Numbered from the stretch's first letter, positions 1 to 4,909 are shown. The stretch: DNA of 5,040 nt from Desulfobacterales bacterium (GCA_020052975.1 JAGVOC010000235.1:1-5040), one strand, 5' to 3'. Notes: generated by a model from the sequence alone, not told the origin. A program made the numbers and translations.

Positions 1-93
1 AGCCATGGCATGATACTCGCCGCGGTTATGGATGGGAAGGCAGTCCTCATGCACCCCGACAAGGAAGTCCCTCCGGGAAGTATCATCAGATAA
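1..93 (+). CDS. metG: Methionyl-tRNA synthetase, C-terminal end (partial)
   Basis: This is the last 30 codons of a gene that begins before the window, read in frame 1 and ending with TAA at 91-93. The tail contains SHGMILAA, GKAVLMHPDKEVPPGS and a final IIR. This is the usual ending of the OB-fold tRNA-binding domain of bacterial MetG, where GM-hydrophobic-LAA, then a 'L-x-PDK-x-VPPGS' strand, then the C-terminus form the last part of the fold. MetRS charges tRNA-Met in the cytoplasm; the appended domain aids tRNA binding and dimerisation. A stand-alone tRNA-binding protein (CsaA/Trbp111 type) shares the same domain and cannot be excluded from the tail alone. The GC content (51 of 93 bases) is much higher than in the genes that follow, and the mobile element begins only 36 bp after the stop. 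Confidence 0.75.
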   Translation, partial: SHGMILAAVMDGKAVLMHPDKEVPPGSIIR

Positions 94-121
94 ATTCACC
101 GGGAAAGCCGACAGGCTTGTA

Positions 122-129
122 AACTCACT
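122..129. repeat. Left target-site duplication, 8 bp (AACTCACT)
   Basis: AACTCACT directly precedes the left terminal inverted repeat. The identical 8 bases directly follow the right one at 4910-4917. The match stops at exactly 8 bp on both sides. Eight-to-nine-bp duplications are typical of IS1-family insertion. Confidence 0.85.
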
Positions 130-149
130 GGTAGTGTCCTAATTTGAAA
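130..149 (+). repeat. Left terminal inverted repeat
   Basis: It begins GGTAGTGTCC and continues TAATTTGAAA. It matches the reverse complement of 4890-4909 at 19 of 20 positions; the one difference is base 5, G here against C on the other side. The first seven bases fit GGnnnTG of the IS1 family. Confidence 0.88.
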
Positions 150-305
150 AAATGCAAGAATCAAGTACCACCGAAAATAGTTTAATTCGGCTGAATGCAC
201 AATTTACTTTCGCAATGCCATATTGTTTTGGTAGAATAATAATAGATGGAACAATGGGTAAATTAAATTTCAGGTATAATTCTTGCTTACTCAATCAGAA
301 AACTC

Positions 306-333
306 TTGACATAATTTTTCGGGTTTATATAAT
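306..333 (+). promoter_or_regulatory. Consensus sigma70 promoter for the PLD-like/membrane operon
   Basis: The -35 hexamer TTGACA (306-311) and the -10 hexamer TATAAT (328-333) are both perfect, with a 16-bp spacer. The expected start of transcription is near 340, so the ATG at 347 would lie only about 7 nt into the message. The purine-rich AGAGG at 334-338, which looks like a ribosome-binding site, would fall upstream of the transcript start. Either the mRNA is nearly leaderless or transcription starts unusually close to the -10. Confidence 0.7.
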
Positions 334-346
334 AGAGGCAAGTTAA

Positions 347-889
347 ATGAAAACTGTTTTTTCTATCGAAAATTACAAGCAAATAATTGTTCGCAGTGTA
401 AAAAACAAAGAAAATTTTATAATTTCTAACGGCCATCCGGAACACGCATCTTATATTTTAGCCACTTTTTTTAAAGAAGCCAAATCAGAAGTAAGGATTT
501 TTACGGGCAAATTATTTAAAAGTGTATTCGATAATCATGAATTAATTAACAATGCAATTGATTTCCTTAGAACAAATAAGAATGGAAAATTAAAAATAGC
601 ATTCGACGAAAAGGTTTCACCTTTTTTATTGATGGGTCAAAATTTTCTTGGCACCATTTTTAAAAATGCTGATATAAAGGATAGAGTTGAGTTGTGGGAT
701 TCAAGTTTAGGCTTTGATGTGAAAATGAACCACTTTGCTATTATGGATAAGTCAGCATTTCGCTACGAGTTGAACCATGATCGAAGTGAAGCAATTGCAA
801 ATTTCGGGGATTCTCAAGCTGCTATGACACTTTATGAATTTTTTAATTATATTATTAAAAATTCAAAAAGAATTGAATTCTCTAATTGA
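347..889 (+). CDS. Degenerate phospholipase-D-like fold protein, 180 aa
   Basis: This is a soluble protein with no signal peptide or membrane segment. The first half has an alpha/beta pattern (ILATFFKEAKSEVRIFTGKLF, residues 37-57, then a predicted strand KLKIAF at 81-86) resembling the N-terminal half of PLD-superfamily domains, in which clustered residues 'modify' a strand ending in FTG. The second half has NHFAIMDKSAFRYE (128-141) and H144-D145 followed by EAIANF (148-153) and a final helix. This corresponds to the strand that carries HxKxxxxD in active PLDs, but the lysine is absent: H129 is followed by FAIMD. It is therefore probably a non-catalytic or divergent member of single-domain PLD-like proteins. 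The start is fixed by an in-frame stop at 344-346. Its stop overlaps the next start by TTGA, so the two proteins are probably translated together. Role unknown; a sensor or ligand-binding partner of the membrane protein is a guess. Confidence 0.7.
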   Translation: MKTVFSIENYKQIIVRSVKNKENFIISNGHPEHASYILATFFKEAKSEVRIFTGKLFKSVFDNHELINNAIDFLRTNKNGKLKIAFDEKVSPFLLMGQNFLGTIFKNADIKDRVELWDSSLGFDVKMNHFAIMDKSAFRYELNHDRSEAIANFGDSQAAMTLYEFFNYIIKNSKRIEFSN

Positions 890-1632
890 CCACAGAATTT
901 AAGAATTTACAATCACTTCTTCAAATTTCCATTGCCCTCGGCTTAGCCTATTTAGCCTTAGATCGTTTTAGATACGCAAAACATATTAAAATAAAGCACC
1001 AAGATTTTGTCCAAAGAGTGGAAAAGAAGTTTGGTAAGGCTTTAAAAGATACCGCATTTACCGAACTGGCAGATAGAATTAGAAAATATGATAAATGGAT
1101 TTTTTTTTCTTCCCTAAGAGATCTTAAGTGGGGACTCGACTGTGTGACAACAGCGTTTCTAACATTTGTATCAATCATAATTCTCCTTGTCTCAACCTTC
1201 TATACCGATAATGCTCTTTATGAATCTGTTTTCATTGCGTTATCTATTGTTGCTTCACTTAGTATTTTTTTCCCAATCTATTGCACAATTAAAGGTGATT
1301 ATATCGTCAGGCAAGAAATACAGTTTATTGAATCAAGATGGATTCTATTGCTTAAAGAGTACCCTGAACAATCACCACCTAATGAAGTTGGAATTTTACC
1401 ATATCATTATGAGCATGAGATTAAACTTGTGAAGCAAAACTTACAAAAACAAGCGGGAGAATATTTTAAGGATGCAAAAATTCATGCTGCAAACGAAGGA
1501 GAAGAAGAGATTGCATTGACTTTCCTTGCTAAAGCGATCGAAATTGACGAAAAATATAAAGGGTTAGCTCTAAAAGATTGTATTTTTGATAAATTTAAAG
1601 AGCAGGAGAAATTTAAATGGTTAGTTGGTTAA
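886..1632 (+). CDS. Integral membrane protein with helical cytoplasmic tail, 248 aa, TTG start
   Basis: I do not recognise a named family. Two clear membrane helices lie at about residues 86-106 (VTTAFLTFVSIIILLVSTFY) and 113-134, separated by a short polar loop. A weaker hydrophobic stretch at 9-26 may be a third. Residues 27-85 are basic and amphipathic. The tail (135-248) is predicted helical, and residues 187-230 (ending in AIEIDEKYKGLALKD) look like a TPR-type repeat. The layout of paired membrane helices flanked by helical cytoplasmic parts recalls the SLATT class of 2-TM effectors in nucleotide-linked conflict systems, but I see no decisive motif. The frame contains no internal ATG, so TTG at 886, inside the TTGA overlap with the upstream stop, is the best start; there is no good ribosome-binding site, which supports translational coupling. 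It ends 49 bp before a convergent gene. Confidence 0.75.
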   Translation: MTTEFKNLQSLLQISIALGLAYLALDRFRYAKHIKIKHQDFVQRVEKKFGKALKDTAFTELADRIRKYDKWIFFSSLRDLKWGLDCVTTAFLTFVSIIILLVSTFYTDNALYESVFIALSIVASLSIFFPIYCTIKGDYIVRQEIQFIESRWILLLKEYPEQSPPNEVGILPYHYEHEIKLVKQNLQKQAGEYFKDAKIHAANEGEEEIALTFLAKAIEIDEKYKGLALKDCIFDKFKEQEKFKWLVG

Positions 1633-1681
1633 ACGAATAATTATTGGTAGAATCATCTATCGGAATGATGTTCGGGGATTT

Positions 1682-1993
1682 TTATTTCATAATTTTACTT
1701 TTCTTAAAATCTTTAATAATAGAAGCCCTGACAGCCTTTTCCGGTGAATCTATCGGCGGGACTTTTAAAACTGCATAGTAACGTCTCTTTGTGCTTCCTT
1801 CTATCGGAGAACTCCAGGCATAGCATTTATCGGATTTTGAATTTCCTTCAATCTTAAAAACGTGGACAACTCCACTCCATACAGTCTGATCTCTAAAGTT
1901 TTCCATAACTGCGACATCCTCAATATGAGAGGCTTTGCAGTTATGGAGACGTTCAACGGCAAGTTTTATGTCTTCAATCTCTGGCTTTATCAC
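1682..1993 (-). CDS. Small conserved hypothetical protein, 103 aa, GTG start
   Basis: This is a soluble protein without recognisable catalytic residues. It opens with an acidic helix (EIEDIKLAVERLHNC), followed by alternating beta segments (TVWSGVVHVFKIEG, residues 37-50; KCYAWSSP; RRYYAVLKVPP) and a C-terminal basic helix after DSPEKAVRASI (82-92). From memory, proteins with 'QTVWxGVVxVF', 'AYAWS' and 'VPPIDSPxKAVRAxI' form a small uncharacterised family found beside many transposons and in accessory regions; no function is known to me. The GTG start at 1993 overlaps the TGA of the upstream gene as GTGA, so translation is probably coupled to it. There is no independent ribosome-binding site or promoter in front of it. 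The pair very likely forms one operon and perhaps one complex. Confidence 0.75.
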   Translation of the reverse strand: MIKPEIEDIKLAVERLHNCKASHIEDVAVMENFRDQTVWSGVVHVFKIEGNSKSDKCYAWSSPIEGSTKRRYYAVLKVPPIDSPEKAVRASIIKDFKKSKIMK

Positions 1994-2835
1994 TCAGGTT
2001 TTTTCTGCGTTTCTTTTTCTCCCTGAATTATAGCAAGTTCCTCATCGGTTGCAAAATCCTCTTTGTTAATTTTCAGCATTTGTATCAATTTTTCAATTGA
2101 CTTCATGGTAATAGGACCAGACGCAATTAATCGAACAGAAACATCCCTTCCGACTGGATACATCGCCACTTGCCTTTCCGACTTAGCATCCAGTGGCGGC
2201 GTATGAGAATATTCAGCGCATGGTTTTAGTTTTAATGTAGCCCCTTGTATTTCTCCCATTTTTTTATCTTCCTCTTCATCTAAATGATACTCTTTTGTTT
2301 CATCGCTTTCTTCCTTTATTATACCCTTTTCATATATTTTTGCAAAGTCCATTGTCTGCCTGAAAACGGCAATAAAATCCTTTATACTTTTAGGATTAAA
2401 CTCATATTCTGATTCAAGATTCCATTCTAATAAGCGCTCTTGTGGAAGTTGTCCAGGATATTTTTCAATAATTTTGTTGAAAATGGAAGGGTTCAGGGCT
2501 GCTTCTTTAATAGCTTTCTCCCGTTCTTTCGGATCAGGGTGTTTAATTATCGTCACCGCTAAATTGGTAACATTAACCTTCCTGTTCTCTATCTGTCCCC
2601 TCTCTGCATCAATCAATTGATAATAGGACAGGGATGCCATCATTTGAATAGACCTTCCACTCTTAATTGAATAACCCATGGCCTCCATTGCGAGCGGAGC
2701 GGGAACAGCTTTTTGTTGATATGCATCATAAAGTTTCCGAACCATTTCAAGCGATTTCTCAAGAGTCAAAATAGGATAATTAGGACTCCGCTTCCCCCTT
2801 ATGACCTTTTTATCTCCAACATTTTCTTCCGCCAT
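1990..2835 (-). CDS. Probable winged-helix (DNA-binding type) protein, 281 aa
   Basis: The N-terminal part, RSPNYPILTLEKSLEMVRKLYDAY (residues 16-39), then a helix-turn-helix-like stretch (VPAPLAMEAMGYSIKSGRSIQMMASLSYYQLID, 44-76) and a beta wing (ENRKVNVTNLAVTII), match an uncharacterised bacterial family I know by sequence style: 'SPNYPxxxLxEAI...LGY...LxxLxxYGLL'. DPKEREKAIKEAALNP (101-116) is also typical. An acidic, low-complexity linker (175-195) precedes a C-terminal domain (about 223-270) with VRLIASGPITMKSIEKLIQML. Known biochemical role: none that I can name; binding DNA or RNA is inferred from the winged-helix pattern. Start choice is firm: ATG at 2835-2833 is preceded by a strong AAGGAGGTG. 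It is divergent from the structured RNA at about 2970 and could regulate that intergenic region. It leads a two-gene operon with the small protein at 1993-1682. Confidence 0.72.
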   Translation of the reverse strand: MAEENVGDKKVIRGKRSPNYPILTLEKSLEMVRKLYDAYQQKAVPAPLAMEAMGYSIKSGRSIQMMASLSYYQLIDAERGQIENRKVNVTNLAVTIIKHPDPKEREKAIKEAALNPSIFNKIIEKYPGQLPQERLLEWNLESEYEFNPKSIKDFIAVFRQTMDFAKIYEKGIIKEESDETKEYHLDEEEDKKMGEIQGATLKLKPCAEYSHTPPLDAKSERQVAMYPVGRDVSVRLIASGPITMKSIEKLIQMLKINKEDFATDEELAIIQGEKETQKKPE

Positions 2836-2840
2836 CTCGA

Positions 2841-2849
2841 CACCTCCTT
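2841..2849 (-). promoter_or_regulatory. Strong Shine-Dalgarno site for the winged-helix gene
   Basis: On the minus strand this reads AAGGAGGTG, five bases before the ATG that ends at 2835. It fixes the start of that gene and shows that the host uses a classical anti-Shine-Dalgarno. Confidence 0.8.
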
Positions 2850-2864
2850 GTGTTCTTTATAGAT

Positions 2865-2893
2865 ACAATAACAGGTTGCGTCTCAAATTGCAA
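2865..2893 (-). promoter_or_regulatory. Possible promoter for the minus-strand operon
   Basis: Read on the minus strand, TTGCAA (2893-2888) and TATTGT (2870-2865) are separated by 17 bp. Each hexamer matches the sigma70 consensus at four of six positions. The predicted start near 2858 would give a leader of about 23 nt containing the strong ribosome-binding site. The assignment rests on spacing and position only. Confidence 0.3.
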
Positions 2894-2935
2894 TAGATAA
2901 AAATTAGGTAAATATAAATTATGTGTAGATTAAAC

Positions 2936-2963
2936 TTGACAAGACCTAAAAAATATGCATAAT
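2936..2963 (+). promoter_or_regulatory. Sigma70 promoter for the structured RNA region
   Basis: TTGACA (2936-2941, perfect) is followed after 16 bp by CATAAT (2958-2963, five of six). Transcription would start near 2970, just before the GC-rich structured segment. It is divergent from the winged-helix operon. Confidence 0.6.
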
Positions 2964-2986
2964 AAATAAAAGGAGGTTGAATTGTT

Positions 2987-3055
2987 ATGAGAAGAGCTTT
3001 AGCCCGCTGTGTTCACCAGTCACCGACAAAGCGGGCAATAACGACAAGAGCCTAA
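2987..3055 (+). CDS. Possible 22-codon leader peptide inside the structured RNA
   Basis: A strong AGGAGG (2971-2976) lies ten bases before ATG 2987. The frame runs 22 codons to TAA 3053-3055 and encodes a basic peptide beginning MRRALARCVH with five arginines. A ribosome on this frame would open helix H1, the 5' strand of H2 and the first bases of H3, as in attenuator leaders. Against it: there is no gene start immediately downstream, and the ribosome-binding site sequence sits right at the expected 5' end. It may be chance. Confidence 0.3.
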   Translation: MRRALARCVHQSPTKRAITTRA

Positions 3056-3106
3056 GTCTGCTATCCTTGGTCGGGAATAGACTTAGGCTCATGGTGACTT
3101 CCCAAT

Positions 3107-3174
3107 GGGGCGGGAATGGTTCCCTGGCGGCCCTTACAACCAATCCAGGCGGGGTTCGATTCCCCGGCGCTCCA
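3107..3174 (+). other. tRNA-like domain (T arm and acceptor stem, no usable anticodon arm)
   Basis: The T arm is CGGGG-TTCGATT-CCCCG (3150-3166), a perfect 5-bp stem with the canonical TTCGA T-loop. It is followed by a 7-base acceptor strand GCGCTCC (3167-3173), discriminator A3174, and CC, then T instead of a full CCA. The 5' acceptor strand GGGGCGG (3107-3113) pairs at six of seven positions, including one G-U. Between them are a small hairpin GGGAA-TGG-TTCCC (3112-3124) and a helix CCTGG/CCAGG (3123-3127 with 3145-3149) with a 17-nt loop. The core is only 36 nt where a tRNA needs about 41, and no 5-bp/7-nt anticodon arm can be drawn, so this is not a standard tRNA gene. A helix replacing the anticodon arm next to the T arm is what tmRNA and Y-RNA mimics have. 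A decayed tRNA is the alternative. Confidence 0.5.
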
Positions 3175-3228
3175 CCTTTTTTATTATTACCATAATAATT
3201 ATCATATGTCAAATGAGAGTTTAAAAAT

Positions 3229-3983
3229 GAATATATTAAAGGCAGAAAAACAGGAGATGGCAATAGCGGCACTCGTTGAAGGTTCTTCGATCCGCTCAGT
3301 TCGGCCAGAACTGCGAAAAGATACTTGATTCAACCTTACACAATTTAACCTGCAAGAATATTCAGGTTGACGAGATATGGTGCTATGTTGGGAAAAAACA
3401 GCGTCACCTTGATGAAACTGATAACATTGATGAAATGGGCGATCAGTGGGTCTTTGTGGCTATTGATGCTGATAGTAAGCTGATCCCTTCATATATAGTC
3501 GGGAAAAGGTCGGCAGACAATGCACAGGCATTTATAAAGGACTTATCAGAACGCCTTGATAATCGTATCCAGTTGAGCAGTGATGCTCTCACTGCATACA
3601 TTGAAGCCGTTGAGTTAGCTTTTGGTTCTGATGTGGACTACGGGCAGATTGTAAAAGCCTATGAAGCTGAGCCGATGGGTGCCGGACGATATTCGCCGCC
3701 AAAAGTCATTGGAGCGGAGAAGATCATAGTTTCTGGTATGCCTAAAAGGTCAAAGATTTCTACATCATATGTGGAAAGGCAAAACTTGACGATCCGTATG
3801 CAGATGCGCCGGTTCACACGGTTGACCAATGCTTTTAGCAAGAAACTGGACAACCTGAAAGCAGCGGTTGCTTTACACTTTGCACACTATAATTTTGTCA
3901 GGATACACGGAAGTCTCAGGGTTACTCCTGCAATGGAAGCGGGAGTGACAGATCGCTTATGGTCAATCAGGGATTTAATGTAA
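3229..3983 (+). pseudogene. IS1-family DDE transposase, disrupted by an internal frame-changing deletion
   Basis: The C-terminal part, from about 3300 to 3983, is a clear IS1-type transposase: QVDEIWCYVGKKQ, DQWVFVAIDADSKLIPSYIVGKR, SSDALTAY, YVERQNLTIRMQMRRFTRLTNAFSKK and YNFVRIHGSLRVTPAM. The catalytic acidic residues appear to be the D in VDEIW (3369-3371), the D in SSDAL (3582-3584) and the E in YVERQ (3774-3776). The expected N-terminus is in another frame: ATG 3229 gives MNILKAEKQEMAIAALVEGSSIRSV, then leaves frame and stops at 3326-3328. Family members continue after 'SIR' with about 18 residues covering the second helix of the helix-turn-helix ('RxTGVHRDTI...') before the 'GQNC'-like segment, so roughly 50-odd bases were lost. 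There is no slippery A-run at the junction, so programmed frameshifting does not explain it. The lost DNA-recognition helix makes autonomous activity unlikely. Its G+C is higher than in the cargo (35 of 60 at 3661-3720). Confidence 0.88.
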
Positions 3984-4059
3984 AAAGTATTGATTTATGC
4001 AAGAAAAAACCAAAAAATGTTAAAAAAGTAAGATAATATGCAATATATTGATGTTTTTG

Positions 4060-4083
4060 GGAATATATGATCAAGGATATTCC
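4060..4083. repeat. Short inverted repeat after the transposase
   Basis: GGAATAT (4060-4066) and ATATTCC (4077-4083) form a perfect 7-bp stem with a 10-nt loop containing TGATCA. It lies between the transposase remnant and the -35 box of the NYN gene. It lacks a T-run, so an operator or weak terminator is possible; chance is also possible in AT-rich DNA. Confidence 0.35.
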
Positions 4084-4093
4084 TATCGTACCC

Positions 4094-4123
4094 TTGACAC
4101 CCGCCCATTGGAGTGTTTATACT
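4094..4123 (+). promoter_or_regulatory. Promoter of the NYN-domain gene
   Basis: A perfect -35 TTGACA (4094-4099) and TATACT (4118-4123, five of six) are separated by 18 bp. The start would be near 4130, giving a leader of about 100 nt. A small inverted repeat TGTGT-GA-ACACA (4125-4136) lies across the expected start and could be an operator. Confidence 0.6.
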
Positions 4124-4152
4124 TTGTGTGAACACATAATCGCCTATAAACC

Positions 4153-4205
4153 GCCCTATGCGAAATTCTGGGTCTTTATAAAAATTCCAGAATCGACCAT
4201 AGGGC
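4153..4205 (+). promoter_or_regulatory. Long two-part hairpin in the leader of the NYN gene
   Basis: GCCCTATG (4153-4160) pairs with CATAGGGC (4198-4205), and ATTCTGG (4165-4171) pairs with CCAGAAT (4187-4193). The two helices are separated by symmetric 4-nt internal loops CGAA and CGAC and capped by a 15-nt AT-rich loop. It ends 10 bases before the AAGGAGG ribosome-binding site (4216-4222). No T-run follows, so it is not a simple terminator. Its position fits a 5'-UTR regulatory element, possibly a processing site for the RNase-like product; that link is speculation. Confidence 0.6.
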
Positions 4206-4228
4206 TTTGCATTTTAAGGAGGTAAATC

Positions 4229-4867
4229 ATGACTAAGGTTGTATTTGTGATAGATGGTTGGTTTATGAGGAAGAGAATATACAAATTAAAAACCTTTTAT
4301 TATAATGGTAAAAATATTCGTAGATATTGTCTGAGTCTGTTAAAACCTGATCAGGTTGTTTACCGTATCTTTTATTATGATACAGAGCCCTTATCACAAA
4401 AAGGGCACAACCCTATAACTAAAAAAATGATTGATTTCAGTATTACTCCTGTGGCTGTGACTCAAAATAAATTACTTGATTCAATAAGAAGCACCCCAAA
4501 TTTTGCCTTACGTCTTGGTCGTACATTGTGGGCAGATAATGCTTGGATGTTAAAAGATGGAATATTAGGATCTTTGTTGGAAAAGAAATGCACAATAGAC
4601 GATCTCATGGAAGGTGATGTTATTCCATTGATTCGTCAAAAGGCTGTGGATATGAAAATGGGGCTTGATATTGCATCTATAGCTACAAAACGGTTAGCCG
4701 ATACATTGATAATAATTACAGGGGATGCTGATGTTGTTCCTGCCCTTAAACTCGCACGAAAAGAGGGCATGCAGGTTGGAATTGATCCATTATATAATTT
4801 CATCGACCCTGAGCTCCGTGAGCACGTTGATTTTATTTGTAGTAGAGCAAAAGAAAAATTACCATAA
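4229..4867 (+). CDS. NYN-domain protein (LabA/DUF88 family, PIN-like), putative RNase, 212 aa
   Basis: It opens with VVFVIDGWFMRKRI (residues 4-17); D9 is the first metal-ligand aspartate of the NYN/PIN-like fold. RIFYYDTEP (46-54) gives D51. QKAVDMKMGLDIAS (137-150) gives the conserved K-G-x-D helix with D147. Then TLIIITGDADVVPALKLARKEGMQVGI (159-185) carries the diagnostic GDADVVP motif with D166 and D168. All expected acidic residues are present, so a metal-dependent nuclease is likely; NYN proteins of known function act on RNA. Length and order are normal for a single-domain LabA/DUF88 protein, and there is no signal peptide or membrane helix. The start is supported by AAGGAGG six bases upstream. 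It has its own promoter and a hairpin leader, and is the last gene inside the element, ending 22 bp before the right inverted repeat. Such proteins are frequent in accessory and defence loci; the target here is unknown. Confidence 0.88.
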   Translation: MTKVVFVIDGWFMRKRIYKLKTFYYNGKNIRRYCLSLLKPDQVVYRIFYYDTEPLSQKGHNPITKKMIDFSITPVAVTQNKLLDSIRSTPNFALRLGRTLWADNAWMLKDGILGSLLEKKCTIDDLMEGDVIPLIRQKAVDMKMGLDIASIATKRLADTLIIITGDADVVPALKLARKEGMQVGIDPLYNFIDPELREHVDFICSRAKEKLP

Positions 4868-4889
4868 CAATTTAAAACCTGCTCTTATA

Positions 4890-4909
4890 TTTCAAATTAG
4901 GACAGTACC
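4890..4909 (-). repeat. Right terminal inverted repeat
   Basis: It ends ...GGACAGTACC on the plus strand. Its reverse complement GGTACTGTCC matches the left repeat with one mismatch over 20 bp. The tip GGTACTG fits the IS1-family GGnnnTG pattern. Confidence 0.88.

Larger units (their letters stand above)
2970..3182 (+). ncRNA. Candidate structured RNA with tRNA-like 3' domain
   Basis: A GC-rich island of about 210 nt sits in AT-rich surroundings, begins at a good promoter and ends in a run of six T (3177-3182). Three perfect helices are visible. H1 is GCCCGCT 3002-3008 with 3030-3036. H2 is AGTCACC 3018-3024 with 3093-3099. H3 is 12 bp, GAGCCTAAGTCT 3048-3059 with 3079-3090. H1 and H2 interlock, so they would form a pseudoknot or be alternatives; H3 lies inside H2. 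The 3' part (3107-3174) looks like a tRNA acceptor and T arm. Known RNAs combining helices with a tRNA-like end include tmRNA and YrlA-type Y RNAs. This one lacks the full tmRNA 5' consensus, and no Ro60/Rsr gene is present, so I do not assign it. No long reading frame here looks like a real protein. It may be cargo or a regulator of the element. Confidence 0.5.
130..4909. mobile_element. IS1-family passenger-carrying element (candidate transporter IS), 4,780 bp
   Basis: The element is bounded by 20-bp inverted repeats differing at one base (130-149 and 4890-4909) and by a perfect 8-bp direct repeat. Both tips fit the IS1-family end pattern GGnnnTG, and the only transposase inside (3229-3983) is IS1-type, so ends, duplication length and enzyme agree. 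Cargo comprises a PLD-like/membrane protein operon, a winged-helix protein with a small partner, a probable structured RNA and a NYN-domain protein. Removing the element and one duplication leaves a 79-bp spacer between the flanking genes, a normal intergenic length. The AT-rich cargo contrasts with the flanks. ISfinder's term 'transporter IS' covers IS elements with passenger genes, and from memory the ISMhu11 group of IS1 includes multi-kilobase members. The transposase is broken, so movement would need a related transposase in trans. The alternative of an IS1 copy nested in an unrelated element is less economical. Confidence 0.8.

Noticed and set aside
105..118. AAGCC-GACA-GGCTT hairpin after metG
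   Set aside because: A 5-bp stem without a T-tract; too weak to name as a terminator.
152..346. 64-codon open frame between the left repeat and the PLD-like gene
   Set aside because: It contains the promoter of the next gene, has no ribosome-binding site or recognisable composition, and starts 2 bp past the terminal repeat; chance frame in AT-rich DNA.
948..1178. Minus-strand and alternative-frame open frames inside the membrane-protein gene (also 1187-1432)
   Set aside because: They lie within a well-supported coding frame, lack ribosome-binding sites and look like shadows.
347..1632. Classical toxin-antitoxin pair
   Set aside because: Both proteins are larger than usual and one has several membrane helices; no known toxin or antitoxin motif is visible.
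1652..1669. ATCAT/ATGAT hairpin between the convergent genes
   Set aside because: Only 5 AT-rich pairs and no T-run; not enough for a terminator call.
3107..3174. Functional standard tRNA (for example Val with TAC in CTTACAA)
   Set aside because: No 5-bp anticodon stem can be formed around that loop and the core is too short, so an ordinary tRNA is not supported.
2970..3182. Complete tmRNA gene
   Set aside because: The conserved 5' tmRNA signature and a recognisable tag frame ending in ALAA are missing; only the tRNA-like end is reminiscent.
2970..3182. Retron, group II intron or integron attC site
   Set aside because: No reverse transcriptase or integrase gene is present, and the intron domain V and attC core-site motifs are not seen.
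2977..3272. Open frames on both strands across the structured RNA
   Set aside because: The translated text (for example APGNRTPPGLVV) is the usual artefact of reading through a tRNA-like T arm; no start site fits and the helices explain the sequence better.
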